DNA from: Chitinophagaceae bacterium
Lineage (GTDB): Bacteria > Bacteroidota > Bacteroidia > Chitinophagales > Chitinophagaceae
Length of the DNA: 64,000 nucleotides
NCBI GenBank assembly: GCA_016720585.1
Contig: JADKKH010000005.1
Coordinates: 372,001-436,000, forward strand
Direction: 5' to 3'
Positions within the stretch are counted from its first letter, which is position 1, and each line of letters opens with the position of its first letter. Shown piece by piece: positions 9,986-18,947 of the stretch. A program made the position numbers and the translations under genes. The notes under the pieces are model-generated. The model worked only from the letters and a program-made list of their open reading frames with translations, did not search any database and had not been told where the DNA came from.

Positions 9986-10410
9986 ACCCGGTGATTATCC
10001 GCTCTCCAGTTTTTAACAGATTCCTTTATTTGCTTCTGGGATAAGTTTTCTGCAACAGCCCTTTTTGCCAGTTCCGGAAATTCAGCGTCGCTTGCAAAAC
10101 GCAAACCGATTATCTGACCCAGGCGCAATTGACTGTCAAAAGGCTTACCTGTAAGAACAAAGTGCCTGAAATTTTCTTCCGCCCGGATGGCCCTGTCCTG
10201 TGCCCGTAATGCAAAAAAGCGGGCATACCAGAATAGCAGTATTAACACAAAGAATACTACGACAAGCAAGGCGGCAGAATAATGTGTATGGGCATCTGCC
10301 TGAAACAGGTTTACAATGCTGCCACCGAAACCTAAAATAACTAACATTCCGGCTACATAATGATATAACGGAACCAATCTTGTGTGGTTTTTAAAATTTT
10401 GTTCAGCCAT
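9982..10410 (-). CDS. DUF6526-like small membrane protein
   Basis: 142 residues with two membrane helices (about 15-35 and 43-65), then a soluble tail rich in Arg and Ala with the string RAQDRAIRAEENFRHFVLTG. The layout of two helices followed by RAQDRAIRxEE matches DUF6526 proteins, as I recall that family. Function is unknown. It converges on the site-2 protease and overlaps it by 4 bp. Upstream, about 90 bp separate it from the dacB stop. Confidence 0.7.
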   Translation of the reverse strand: MAEQNFKNHTRLVPLYHYVAGMLVILGFGGSIVNLFQADAHTHYSAALLVVVFFVLILLFWYARFFALRAQDRAIRAEENFRHFVLTGKPFDSQLRLGQIIGLRFASDAEFPELAKRAVAENLSQKQIKESVKNWRADNHRV

Positions 10411-10472
10411 AAAAAAAAGTTTGTGGTTTATTGTTTGTAGTTAAGAGGCTGAAAGTAGGATATTTTCCCAAT

Positions 10473-10500
10473 CCATTCACTATTCATTATTCACTATTGA
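10473..10500. repeat. Short low-complexity tandem words after dacB
   Basis: Degenerate repeats of ATTCACTATT/ATTCATTATT sit immediately after the dacB stop. They resemble other word-repeat tracts in this window (54509-54580, 63011-63083). Confidence 0.5.
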
Positions 10501-11907
10501 CTACTTCAGTTCATCCAGCACTTTAAACATCTTATTCACTATTCCGGATGTTTTGCCGTTATAATTATTTACCAGGAAGGAAAAAATATATTCCTTTCCA
10601 TCTTTGGCCTTGTGATAACCGCAATAACCTTTTACATCGCTGATCGTGCCGCTTTTCATTTTCATGCCATTGTATTCCGGTAAGGCATCATAAAAATACG
10701 GGAACCAGTCTTTGCTTCTGGCATATTGCAAAATCTGCACTTGTGCATGCGTGGTCAACCGGTTGAGGGGTGAAAGCCCAGAGCCATCGTAGATATTCAG
10801 TTCATGCTCATCAAGACCATTGTCTTTCCAGAATTTCCGTACAATGGCTATACCACTATCGGTTGACCCATATCCCTTTTTTTCATATGCAATAGTTTTA
10901 ATCAAAGCTTCGCCATAGAGATTGATACTTTTTTTAAGAAACCAGTAGATGATAGAATCTAGGGAGGGAGAATAGTGGGTGTAAATCACCGGAGTATGTT
11001 CCGTCACCAAGAAACTATTCTGATCATCCCTTACTTCGGGTTTCAAATTCATTGCCTGGCGGGGATCGAAAAGATTTTTTAATGAGTCATACATTTCCTG
11101 CAAAAAAACCTGCTTTGAAGAAGGAAAAGCCGCTGCTATTGTAAAACGGTTTTCATTAACAGGAATAGTCCCGGTGATGACTCCGTTTTCATCACCCAAT
11201 GGGAAATAAACATATGCGTTGTCCCCGGTTCCTTTGCCTGCTGAAGTAACCCGTGATTTCAATTCGTACCCTTTTATTATGGGTTTCAGTTCAACAATTT
11301 CAACCGGGTCTCCTATATTCTTTCCGGAACGTAACAGGATGTCAAATTGATTTTCCCTCCAGTTTGTGGAAGAGGAACCGGCTCCATAATAATTTGCCAG
11401 ATCCTGCCAGATCCATCCATCAGGTATAACTTTCGGATCAAACTTTTTATCATCGAGTGTGATCTTATTCAAACCGGATATGCCATTTTCACTGAAAGCC
11501 TTCCTTATATTTTGTAAAATCATTTCAGGCCTGGTAAAGTTCCAACGCCAACTGCCAAAAGTGGGATCGCCGGAAGGTTTTATATACAAAAACGCATCCT
11601 GCTCCTTCTTATAAATTCCAAAAACAGTTTTATAGGTATACCCCTTCCCCAGCAATTCAAAAGCAGTTGTGGCTGTAATAATTTTTTGGGTGGAAGCTCC
11701 CGCCAGACCCACCCGGGAGTTTTTATCAAAAACCACCCCGCCTGTTTTTGCGTCAATCACATATAGTGAACTGATAGCATATTTCAACTGGCTGTCGCTT
11801 TCAAACTGCTGAAAGGCTTTTTGCAAACGTTGGGTGACTGTCTGACCAAAAGAAAAAGAACCCGTGACCAACAGCCAGCACCCGGTTAAAAGGAAAACTT
11901 TTTTCAT
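10501..11907 (-). CDS. dacB: D-alanyl-D-alanine carboxypeptidase/endopeptidase (PBP4 type, peptidase S13)
   Basis: About 468 residues from the ATG at 11907. A longer frame to 11955 exists only because the palindrome at 11931-11950 is open; the ATG at 11907 gives the signal peptide (MKKVFLLTGCWLLVTGSFSF). The three penicillin-binding motifs are visible: SxxK as STQK at about 72-75, SxN within DGSGLSPLNRLT, and KSGT near the C-terminus (MKMKSGTISDVKGYCG). The enzyme trims or cleaves peptidoglycan cross-links in the periplasm. It is divergent from cinA with only about 80 bp between starts, so both promoters must lie in or around the palindrome. The signal-peptide DNA is itself word-repeat-like (GCTGG/GTTGG/TCACGG). 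Confidence 0.9.
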   Translation of the reverse strand: MKKVFLLTGCWLLVTGSFSFGQTVTQRLQKAFQQFESDSQLKYAISSLYVIDAKTGGVVFDKNSRVGLAGASTQKIITATTAFELLGKGYTYKTVFGIYKKEQDAFLYIKPSGDPTFGSWRWNFTRPEMILQNIRKAFSENGISGLNKITLDDKKFDPKVIPDGWIWQDLANYYGAGSSSTNWRENQFDILLRSGKNIGDPVEIVELKPIIKGYELKSRVTSAGKGTGDNAYVYFPLGDENGVITGTIPVNENRFTIAAAFPSSKQVFLQEMYDSLKNLFDPRQAMNLKPEVRDDQNSFLVTEHTPVIYTHYSPSLDSIIYWFLKKSINLYGEALIKTIAYEKKGYGSTDSGIAIVRKFWKDNGLDEHELNIYDGSGLSPLNRLTTHAQVQILQYARSKDWFPYFYDALPEYNGMKMKSGTISDVKGYCGYHKAKDGKEYIFSFLVNNYNGKTSGIVNKMFKVLDELK

Positions 11908-11930
11908 AGTCCGGTGGTTATAACTTTGCG

Positions 11931-11950
11931 CCTGCCTGCCGGCAGGCAGG
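11931..11950. repeat. 20-bp perfect palindrome (CCTGCC/GGCAGG family)
   Basis: CCTGCCTGCCGGCAGGCAGG lies between the divergent dacB and cinA starts. When read through it encodes LPAGRQ in both directions, which explains the spurious N-terminal extensions of both frames. A shortened relative is at 18121-18141. Confidence 0.85.
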
Positions 11951-11988
11951 TTCAAATTAAATCATTTTCTTCTAATCATATCCGGATA

Positions 11989-13314
11989 ATGAGTTTAAGT
12001 TCTGTTACTGCCTCTATCATCACCATCGGCGATGAATTACTGATCGGCCAGACCGTTGATACCAACAGCGCCTTTATAGCCCAGGAACTGAACAAGATCG
12101 GTGTGTGGGTAAAACGAAGAGTGGCTGTTGGTGATGTGTACGATGATATCTGGCAGGCGCTGGATGAAGAAGGAAAACAAGCTGACATTGTCATCATCAC
12201 CGGGGGTCTGGGTCCTACGGCAGATGATATTACCAAACCATTACTGTGTACCTATTTTGGCGGCAAACTGGTGGTAAATGAAAAAGTACTGGAACATGTA
12301 AAATATTTATTTGAAGTTATCTTTCGCCGTACCGGCCCGATGCTGGAAAGAAACCTGAAACAGGCAGAAGTACCCGATAATTGCATCGTACTTCATAATA
12401 AAAGAGGCACTGCGCCGGGTATGTGGTTTAGCCCCCCCACCCCCCAGCAAGGAGAAGCCCCCCTAAATCCCCCACAAGGGGGATTTAGGGGGGCCGGCCC
12501 CATTTTCATATCTCTTCCTGGCGTTCCCCATGAAATGAAAGGATTAATGATTGATGAAGTAATCCCCAGGTTACTCAAAGAATTTATCATGCCGGCGATT
12601 GTTCACCGGACTGCATTTACAGCGGGACAAGGAGAATCAATGCTGGCAGAACTCCTGAAGGATTTTGAGCCCACACTCCCTGCCCATATCAAACTGGCCT
12701 ATTTACCAAACTATGGTATGGTGAAACTGAGATTAACTTCACAGGGGGACACGAAAGAAGAAGTAGAGAAAGAACTTACTCCCTATTTTGAAAAATTGCA
12801 GGAATTGGTGAAAGAATTCTTAGTAACCAATGAAGATGTAGGACTGGAAGTAGTGATTGGCAACCTGCTGAAAGCAAAAGGTAAAACCATGGGCACGGCA
12901 GAAAGTTGTACCGGGGGTTATATTGCACATCTGATTACCTCCATTCCGGGTTCCTCTGCCTATTATAAAGGCAGTGTGATCGGCTATGCTTATGAAGTGA
13001 AAGAAAATGTTTTGGGTGTTAAACATGAAACCCTTGAAACAGCCGGCGCGGTAAGCGCGGAAACAGTTAAACAAATGGTACAGGGTGCCCTTACTGTTCT
13101 GGATGTTGATTATGCCCTCGCCGTCTCTGGCATCATGGGACCAGATGGTGGCACAGCTGAAAAACCTGTTGGCACAGTTTGGATGGCTGTTGGTAACAAA
13201 GAAAAAGTAGACACCCTGAAACTCAACCTGCGGTTTGACAGGCAAAGAAATATTTCCATGACAGCAGGCTATGCATTGAATTTCCTGAGAAAATTCATAC
13301 TTGCTGACAGTTGA
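11989..13314 (+). CDS. cinA: CinA-family competence/damage-inducible protein
   Basis: About 441 residues from ATG 11989. The N-terminal MoCF-like half begins ASIITIGDELLIGQTVDTNS and contains VIITGGLGPTADDITK. The C-terminal half carries the PncC-type nicotinamide-nucleotide amidase signature GTAESCTGGYIAHLITSIPG and AVSGIMGPDGGTAEKPVGTV. CinA proteins recycle pyridine nucleotides and hydrolyse ADP-ribose. Odd feature: residues about 148-171, between APGMWF and GPIFISLPGVPHEM, are an in-frame insertion encoded largely by a 17-bp inverted repeat. It falls in a surface position just before the conserved LPGVPHEM motif and keeps the frame open. An upstream in-frame ATG at 11914 is rejected because it reads through the palindrome. 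Confidence 0.9.
   Translation: MSLSSVTASIITIGDELLIGQTVDTNSAFIAQELNKIGVWVKRRVAVGDVYDDIWQALDEEGKQADIVIITGGLGPTADDITKPLLCTYFGGKLVVNEKVLEHVKYLFEVIFRRTGPMLERNLKQAEVPDNCIVLHNKRGTAPGMWFSPPTPQQGEAPLNPPQGGFRGAGPIFISLPGVPHEMKGLMIDEVIPRLLKEFIMPAIVHRTAFTAGQGESMLAELLKDFEPTLPAHIKLAYLPNYGMVKLRLTSQGDTKEEVEKELTPYFEKLQELVKEFLVTNEDVGLEVVIGNLLKAKGKTMGTAESCTGGYIAHLITSIPGSSAYYKGSVIGYAYEVKENVLGVKHETLETAGAVSAETVKQMVQGALTVLDVDYALAVSGIMGPDGGTAEKPVGTVWMAVGNKEKVDTLKLNLRFDRQRNISMTAGYALNFLRKFILADS
12457..12494. repeat. 17-bp inverted-repeat element inside cinA
   Basis: Arms 12457-12473 and 12478-12494 (core CCCCCCTAAATCCCCC and its complement) are perfect, with a 4-nt ACAA loop. A C-rich lead-in starts at about 12431. 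The unit looks like a dispersed miniature palindromic element carried in frame by the host gene. Confidence 0.85.
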
Positions 13315-13485
13315 AAGCCTGATTATAGTCAAATCATTACCTTTGGGCCCTAATAAATGCTTGTCTTCCGCTTAAACTGTGTTACCCTGATTGATGTGCG
13401 TTTTCCAAAGGATGATGAGTAATAATCTTACGCCTGCCTACCTGAAAAATATAAACAGGTAATCCGGTAACAAAAAAAAATAATT

Positions 13486-14823
13486 ATGGCTGTTGTTGAT
13501 TTAGTAATGCCGAAACTGGGTGAAAGTATCATGGAAGCCACTGTATTGAAGTGGTTTAAGCAGCCCGGTGATACCGTTAAAATGGATGAAACGATCCTGG
13601 AAATTGCTACGGATAAAGTGGACAGTGAAGTTCCCAGCACAGCAGCGGGTGTGATAGAAGAAATATTATTTAATGTGAACGATGTGGTTCCTATCGGAAC
13701 AGTGATCGCCAGGATACGTACCGGTACTATGGAATCGTCATCGGCTGCTCCATTTATTTCAACCCCGGTTAATGAGAAAAATACTCAACCCGCAACAGAA
13801 GCCATGGTTGTTGAGACAATCCAGCCCCAAACGAAAAACTATTCACCACAAACTTCCAATGGTTCGTCCAACCGGTTCTACTCACCGTTGGTATTGAATA
13901 TTGCCGCCAGTGAAAATGTAAGTATGACCGAGCTGGAAAAAATTTCCGGAACCGGCATTGAAGGTAGGGTTACCAAAAGAGATATTTTACAGTATGTGAG
14001 CAACCGGAAATCTTCCGGTTCCGGATTACGGGTTACTGGTTCGCAAAGCGTATCCGTCGTTACAGAAACACCCCAACCCGAAACCCGAAACACACAACTT
14101 ACAACTTATCAGGGCAACGTAGAAATAATAGAAATGGACCGTATGCGAAAACTGATTGCCGACCACATGGTTAGAAGCAAGCAAACCAGTCCGCATGTTA
14201 CCAGTTTCACCGAAGCCGACGTTACAAACCTGGTGCAATGGAGAGACCGGGTGAAAAAAGATTTTGAAAAGAGAGAAGGAACAAAGATCACTTTCACGCC
14301 TTTGTTTATTGAAGCTATTGTCCGCTGCATTAAGAAATTCCCGTTAATCAATTGTTCACTTGACGGCAACAATATCATTATTAAGAAAGATATCAATATC
14401 GGTATGGCTACTGCTTTGCAAAGTGGCAACCTGATAGTACCGGTAATAAAAAATGCAGACCAGTTGAACCTGGTTGGACTTACCAAACAGGTAAATGGAT
14501 TAGCTGATGCAGCCCGGAACGGAAAATTGAAAGCGGATGATACACAGGGGGGAACTTTCACCATGACCAATGTGGGAAGTTTTGGCAGTCTAATGGGAAC
14601 CCCGATCATCAATCAACCGCAGGTGGCTATCCTGGCAGTAGGTGCCATTAAAAAAAGACCGGTAGTTATTGAAACACCTGCCGGGGACAGCATCGCCATC
14701 CGGCACATGATGTATTTAAGCATGAGTTATGATCACCGGATCGTGGATGGTAGTTTGGGAGCAACCTTCTTAACGGCTGTTGCGAAAGAACTGGAGAATT
14801 TTAAAGCAGACAGGGAATATTAA
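13486..14823 (+). CDS. 2-oxo acid dehydrogenase E2 component (dihydrolipoamide acyltransferase)
   Basis: 445 residues in standard E2 order. The lipoyl domain covers 1-77 with the lipoylated Lys at 44 in ATDKVDSE. The E3/E1-binding domain is near 128-165 (SPLVLNIAASENVSMTELEK). The catalytic acyltransferase domain covers about 210-445 and ends with the active-site SYDHRIVDGSLG motif. The enzyme transfers acyl groups to CoA in pyruvate, branched-chain or 2-oxoglutarate dehydrogenase complexes; VDLVMPKLGESIMEATV fits the pyruvate/branched-chain group best. No E1 or E3 gene is adjacent. The linker at about 180-207 (DNA 14020-14111) is a word-repeat tract unlike the usual Ala/Pro linker. Confidence 0.9.
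   Translation: MAVVDLVMPKLGESIMEATVLKWFKQPGDTVKMDETILEIATDKVDSEVPSTAAGVIEEILFNVNDVVPIGTVIARIRTGTMESSSAAPFISTPVNEKNTQPATEAMVVETIQPQTKNYSPQTSNGSSNRFYSPLVLNIAASENVSMTELEKISGTGIEGRVTKRDILQYVSNRKSSGSGLRVTGSQSVSVVTETPQPETRNTQLTTYQGNVEIIEMDRMRKLIADHMVRSKQTSPHVTSFTEADVTNLVQWRDRVKKDFEKREGTKITFTPLFIEAIVRCIKKFPLINCSLDGNNIIIKKDINIGMATALQSGNLIVPVIKNADQLNLVGLTKQVNGLADAARNGKLKADDTQGGTFTMTNVGSFGSLMGTPIINQPQVAILAVGAIKKRPVVIETPAGDSIAIRHMMYLSMSYDHRIVDGSLGATFLTAVAKELENFKADREY
14020..14111. repeat. Low-complexity word tract in the E2 linker
   Basis: DNA repeats of the type TTACGGGTTACTGG, then ACCCGAAACCCGAAACACAC, encode the flexible linker. Similar short-word tracts occur in mazG and in the phosphopantetheinyl transferase gene. 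Confidence 0.45.
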
Positions 14824-14852
14824 CGAGAACATGCTATTATAAGAATACTATT

Positions 14853-14878
14853 GCCCGGTTTTTACCGGGCATTTTTTA
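14853..14878. terminator. Bidirectional Rho-independent terminator
   Basis: The stem GCCCGGT/ACCGGGC (14853-14859 and 14864-14870) is followed by a T run on the plus strand. It lies between the convergent E2 and phosphatase genes. Confidence 0.75.
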
Positions 14879-15397
14879 TTCTGCGAGCTTTCCATATTTT
14901 TCCCTTTTGAATTGATACTTTTCACCTTTGCGTTTAATAATAAAGAGGTTATCATATTCATTGTCTTTTAAATCCCCGGGTATCACTATAGTGCCGCAAA
15001 GCTTGTTGGCAATATCATCTACCGTATTGGAATGACCAACGACCAGCACATTCCCCTTTTTGATCGCTTTTAATTGCCGAATAAACATATCCATTGAATC
15101 TGCTTTGCTGCTGTAAAGCAAAATTGTATTCTGTAATGTTTGCTCTTTCAGAGGTTGTGCCGTCGAAATGGTTCGGATGGTATTGGTGGAATAAAAATGA
15201 CGGATATTTTTTCCGCTTAATAATTCTTTTAACGCAAGAGCCCGTTCCATTCCGGCTTCCGTAAGGGGTGGATTGTTTGCATCCATCACCCTACTGCCGG
15301 CAATTGGTTTTGCTTTCTCGGCATGACGAACAACATAGAACGTGTTACCACAGGAACAACTGACAACCATCAAAATCCCGAAAATAAAATACCTCAT
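14876..15397 (-). CDS. Histidine phosphatase superfamily lipoprotein (SixA/phosphoglycerate-mutase-like)
   Basis: 173 residues. The catalytic RHAEK motif follows the signal region (YVVRHAEKAKP, Arg24-His25), and a second conserved His lies in VLVVGHSNTVDDIA near residue 120. These are the core residues of histidine phosphatases. The N-terminus MRYFIFGILMVVSCSC has a lipobox-like Cys, so the enzyme is probably anchored on the periplasmic side. PLTEAGMERALALKELL is also typical of the family. Its stop lies in the shared terminator region. The substrate cannot be predicted; although short branches of this family dephosphorylate phosphohistidine, the predicted export makes that role unlikely here. 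Confidence 0.85.
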   Translation of the reverse strand: MRYFIFGILMVVSCSCGNTFYVVRHAEKAKPIAGSRVMDANNPPLTEAGMERALALKELLSGKNIRHFYSTNTIRTISTAQPLKEQTLQNTILLYSSKADSMDMFIRQLKAIKKGNVLVVGHSNTVDDIANKLCGTIVIPGDLKDNEYDNLFIIKRKGEKYQFKREKYGKLAE

Positions 15398-15484
15398 GTT
15401 TTATCATTTAACAATCTAAAATTAAACTTCCTGCCCATTCTTTCCGTCTTTTTTGTAAATTAGTATCTACAAACCCAAATAACT

Positions 15485-16204
15485 ATGAAACAATTATCCG
15501 AAACCTGGTTTGCCGAAGGCCGTATTGATTTTGAGTTGAAGAAATACACCCTGCTGGCCTACCTGCAGGAAGTAAACAAATACTTCACTGAAAATAAACT
15601 TTATCCCCAACTGGCCGATATTGTTTTTCATTATAATAATATGGTGGCCTTCCGGGAGAATAAAAGATATCTCCAGGAACATTTTCCCAAAAAATTGACC
15701 GGTGTACAATTAGAAAAACTTCAGTTGTTGTATGAACAAATGATCGGAGATGATGAATTAATGTCGGATCTCGAGGACATCATCCAGTATTCGGCCGGTA
15801 AAATAAAAAATACGATTAAGAACGGTGCAGAAATTTATGAATTTGTGGAGGAAAAAATAAGTATCCAACCGGTTGGCATCATCCCGCTGGACTTACAGGA
15901 AGGATATTTTTTCCTGAGTACCAGCGAAACAAAAAGAACGCGGGTGTACCATTACCGTCTTTCCATTTTTGAAAAGCACGATGAAAAATACCGCAGTATC
16001 AAGACCGCTTTTATTGACCACTGGCAAAGGGGTATTACCAGTACCTACGAACATATAAAATCGGAGCTGATCCGCCACCGGAGAGACTTACCCAACCCGG
16101 CAGTCTATTCTATTGAAACATCATTAAGTTTTCCGGTTGATGAAACTTTATTGCCGGTTGCCAAGAGAAGTTTGGTGAAATTTATTAGTTCGCAGGCTGC
16201 ATAA
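15485..16204 (+). CDS. Conserved hypothetical protein, Bacteroidota type
   Basis: 239 residues, soluble, with no signal peptide or membrane helix. It starts MKQLSETWFAEGRIDFELKK and contains a helical N-terminal half (EVNKYFTENKLYPQLADIVF) and a mixed C-terminal half ending ETLLPVAKRSLVKFISSQAA. I recognise the general look of a conserved Chitinophagaceae protein but no named domain or catalytic motif. It stands alone, between a phosphatase on the other strand and a convergent methyltransferase. The even charge spread and lack of low complexity support a real gene. Confidence 0.7.
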   Translation: MKQLSETWFAEGRIDFELKKYTLLAYLQEVNKYFTENKLYPQLADIVFHYNNMVAFRENKRYLQEHFPKKLTGVQLEKLQLLYEQMIGDDELMSDLEDIIQYSAGKIKNTIKNGAEIYEFVEEKISIQPVGIIPLDLQEGYFFLSTSETKRTRVYHYRLSIFEKHDEKYRSIKTAFIDHWQRGITSTYEHIKSELIRHRRDLPNPAVYSIETSLSFPVDETLLPVAKRSLVKFISSQAA

Positions 16205-16333
16205 GGAATTGCGGTTATGCCGGGCTTAACACGGTATCTTCCTCTGCAATTGTTTTGAGGATAAATTAAATTAGGAGAAGACATTACTTTGAAGCATCGG
16301 AAAATTCTCTATGCCTGATCCTTCCCAAAGCGA

Positions 16334-17188
16334 TCAAAGTTTGCTACCTACCAGTATTCCATATTGCCATAAGCCCTTTTTCATTCCTTTATACTGGAAT
16401 TTACAGGCCCTGATATTTTTCTTCTGCATTTCAGTAGCCGGTTTGGAGAAATTAATTTTCTTCCACGCCTGGTACAAACTGGCGAGAAAGTAAAATTTGT
16501 ACAACCGCCGGGAAGAATGAGAAGCTTCTTTGGAAATATTACGATACCGTATATCAGTAAACCCGGTCTCCCGCATAAATGATTCAAACCGCTGAGGCGA
16601 TTCCAGGTAATTCACCATCCAGCCATCCAGCCATTGCCGGATGATGGGATTATCATTGTTTTCAAAGCCCGTAACAAATCCGTCAGCCACGACCAATCTT
16701 CCACCCGGTTTTAATAAGCGGTAGGCTTCCTGAATAAACTGTTCTTTATTATCGGCATAGCAAATACTTTCGCAGCCCCATACTACATCAAAACTAGCAT
16801 CGGGAAAACTGGTAGCGCAATAATTCATCGCTTTAAAATCAACCAGCTGTTCCACGCCTTTTGCTTTTGCATGGGTCTTTGCCTGTTCTACCTGTCCTGC
16901 GCTTAGCGTTATTCCGGTGACTTTACAACCCAATGCCTTTGCAATAAATATGCTGCTGCCGCCAACCCCACAACCGGCATCAAGGATCCGGTCTGTAGAT
17001 CGTATGCCTGCTGCCTCCATCATCACTTCATTCATCCGCAATAAAGATTGTGGGAATGTTCTTACGTTCTTATCCCAATAACCGAAATGAATAGCCAGGC
17101 TGTTTGCCAGATCCCAGGAATCCTTATAGGCATTCTCGGATTCCTTATAATACTGAATGATTTTTTTATGGTAATCAGTCGGCTGCAT
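16334..17188 (-). CDS. Class I SAM methyltransferase (tocopherol/sterol methyltransferase-like)
   Basis: 284 residues. Motif I is ILDAGCGVGGSSIFIAKALG, with VTGITLS as motif II, FDVVWGCESICY as the post-I region and LLKPGGRLVVAD as motif III. The combination GCGVGGS, GITLS and WGCES resembles the gamma-tocopherol/sterol C-methyltransferase group, which in bacteria also covers small-molecule N- and C-methyltransferases. The start overlaps the 3' end of the EamA gene by 14 bp, so the two are co-transcribed, with the exporter upstream. A link between product methylation and export is tempting but only inferred. Confidence 0.8.
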   Translation of the reverse strand: MQPTDYHKKIIQYYKESENAYKDSWDLANSLAIHFGYWDKNVRTFPQSLLRMNEVMMEAAGIRSTDRILDAGCGVGGSSIFIAKALGCKVTGITLSAGQVEQAKTHAKAKGVEQLVDFKAMNYCATSFPDASFDVVWGCESICYADNKEQFIQEAYRLLKPGGRLVVADGFVTGFENNDNPIIRQWLDGWMVNYLESPQRFESFMRETGFTDIRYRNISKEASHSSRRLYKFYFLASLYQAWKKINFSKPATEMQKKNIRACKFQYKGMKKGLWQYGILVGSKL

Positions 17189-18068
17189 TTTCAGTTAGTT
17201 TTCGTTCCACGTTAACCAAAATAAATACATGAATAATCAATGCCACCGCAATAATGGCGAACCCAACAAAAAACCATTTGCTGAGAAACTTATTTTCTTT
17301 ATACACCATAAAAGCCAGAAGTATGCCGTAAACGGGTTCGAGGTTATAAGTCAGATTTACTGTAAAGGCAGATAACCGTTTTAGTGCATTGCCCGAAAGT
17401 TGAAAAGCAATGACAGAGCAAACCCAGGAAAGCACCAGCAGCCAGGCAAAATTCTCCAGGGTTGGTATAAAATGTTCCGTTGGAAACTTATGCAGATAAA
17501 AAGGAAGCATAATGGATAACAGCAGCAATCCGCCTGTCTGTTGCCAGGTGAGCATGGTTTCCACATTTATTCTTTTCAAAAACTCCCGGTTGAATATCGG
17601 GAACAGGGAAGCCAGTACAGCAGAAATGATACCAATGATAATTCCGGTTTTGTATTGTGTGTCAAAATGAAAGATGATATAAATGCCACTCAGGGTTATT
17701 AACCCCAGTAATAATTCAACCCGGTTGATTCTTTTTTTAAGGATCAGGGGTTCAAACAATGCCGTAAAAAAACCGATAGCAGAGAAACAAACCAGGGCGA
17801 CCGAAACATTGGCATATTTAATAGCTCCATAAAAAGTAACCCAATGCATAGCTGCAATAAAACCGACCCCGGTTATTTTCAGGATATCGATGAGTGGAAT
17901 CCTATGAAGCTTTTTCATTATTCCAAATAAAATCCACATCGTGATAGCCGTTAGCAACAGCCGGTACCAGACAATCATGCCTTCATTCAGGGTAATTAGT
18001 CGCCCAAGTATACCGGTAAAACCGGCAAGAAAGACGGCAATATGTAATTGGAGGAAGGCTTTTTTCAT
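17175..18068 (-). CDS. EamA-family (DMT superfamily) transporter
   Basis: 297 residues forming about ten membrane helices in two EamA repeats, as in drug/metabolite transporters of this length. The first repeat includes HWVTFYGAIKYANVSVALVC, where the small-residue pattern is typical; the second ends SAFTVNLTYNLEPVYGILLA, another common EamA signature. The tail is basic and cytoplasmic. Family members export metabolites or amino acids. The overlapping methyltransferase gene is the only operon partner visible. Substrate unknown. Confidence 0.88.
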   Translation of the reverse strand: MKKAFLQLHIAVFLAGFTGILGRLITLNEGMIVWYRLLLTAITMWILFGIMKKLHRIPLIDILKITGVGFIAAMHWVTFYGAIKYANVSVALVCFSAIGFFTALFEPLILKKRINRVELLLGLITLSGIYIIFHFDTQYKTGIIIGIISAVLASLFPIFNREFLKRINVETMLTWQQTGGLLLLSIMLPFYLHKFPTEHFIPTLENFAWLLVLSWVCSVIAFQLSGNALKRLSAFTVNLTYNLEPVYGILLAFMVYKENKFLSKWFFVGFAIIAVALIIHVFILVNVERKLTENAAD

Positions 18069-18111
18069 TAAGCCTGCAAACTAAAGAAAAGCGGGAATAA
18101 AACAGGCAGGA

Positions 18112-18947
18112 CTATTTAGCAGCCTGTCCGGCAGGCAGGCTTTCTGCATGCACTTCATTTGAATGTTTTTCTTTTAAAGGGGAATCAGCTGCACCTGCTT
18201 TTTTTAACCGTTTCCTGTAATTCGTAGTTAAGCTGTGCCAGCGAAGTTTAAGTACACCCAAAATCCCTTCTTTTACAATACTCTTGTTCATTTTTGAGGA
18301 ACCATAAGCCCTGTCCTGGAAAATAATGGGCACTTCCTTTATTTTAAATCCAAGTTTCCAGGCGGCAAATTTCATTTCAATCTGGAATGCATACCCGACA
18401 AAACGGATTTCGTCCAGGTTAATGGATTCCAGTACTTTTTTCCGATAACATACAAAACCGGCAGTAGGATCTTTAACCGGCATCCAGGTTATCATTCGCG
18501 TATAAAAAGAAGCACCTTTTGAAAGGGCAATACGGTTTCGGGGCCAGTTTACCACTCCCCCATTTTTCACATAGCGGGAACCAACTGCGAGATCGGCACC
18601 TTCATTTTTACAGGCCTGATAAAGTCGTGAAAGATCATTGGGGTTATGTGAAAAATCGGCATCCATTTCAAAAATAAACTGGTAGCCCTTAGCTAAGGCC
18701 CAGTTAAATCCATAAATATAGGCTGTACCCAAACCCAGTTTGCCCTTTCTTTCTTCGATAAATAGTTGAGCAGAGAATTTTGGTTGAAGGTCTTTTACCA
18801 TTTGTGCCGTTCCGTCCGGCGAGCCATCATCAATGACCAAAACATGAAAGCCCTCATTCAGGTTGAATATAGCATGCAGAATATTAATAATATTCTCTTG
18901 CTCGTTATACGTTGGTATAATAACTAATTTTTCCAGGAAGTTATCAT
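18112..18947 (-). CDS. Polyprenol-phosphate sugar synthase (GT2, Dpm1-like), start region disturbed
   Basis: The core VIDDGSPDGTAQMVKDLQPK, FEMDADFSHNP, AVGSRYVKNGGVVNWPRNRI and DPTAGFVCYRKKVL are classic dolichol-phosphate mannosyltransferase motifs: a GT2 enzyme that charges a polyprenyl phosphate with a sugar. The conserved N-terminal LVIIPTYNEQENI is encoded upstream of the first in-frame ATG (18840), with no ATG of its own. One added A in the A5 run (T5 on plus, 18928-18932) would join it to the ATG at 18947, giving MITSWKKLVIIPTYNE. Otherwise a CTG at 18936 must start it. The last residues (SLPAGQAAK) and the stop lie in a palindromic repeat. About 265-280 residues in total. Confidence 0.82.
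18121..18141. repeat. Degenerate CCTGCC/GGCAGG palindrome at the gene end
   Basis: AGCCTGTCCGGCAGGCAGGC is a shortened relative of the palindrome at 11931-11950. It encodes the C-terminal LPAGQAA of the sugar synthase. Confidence 0.6.
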
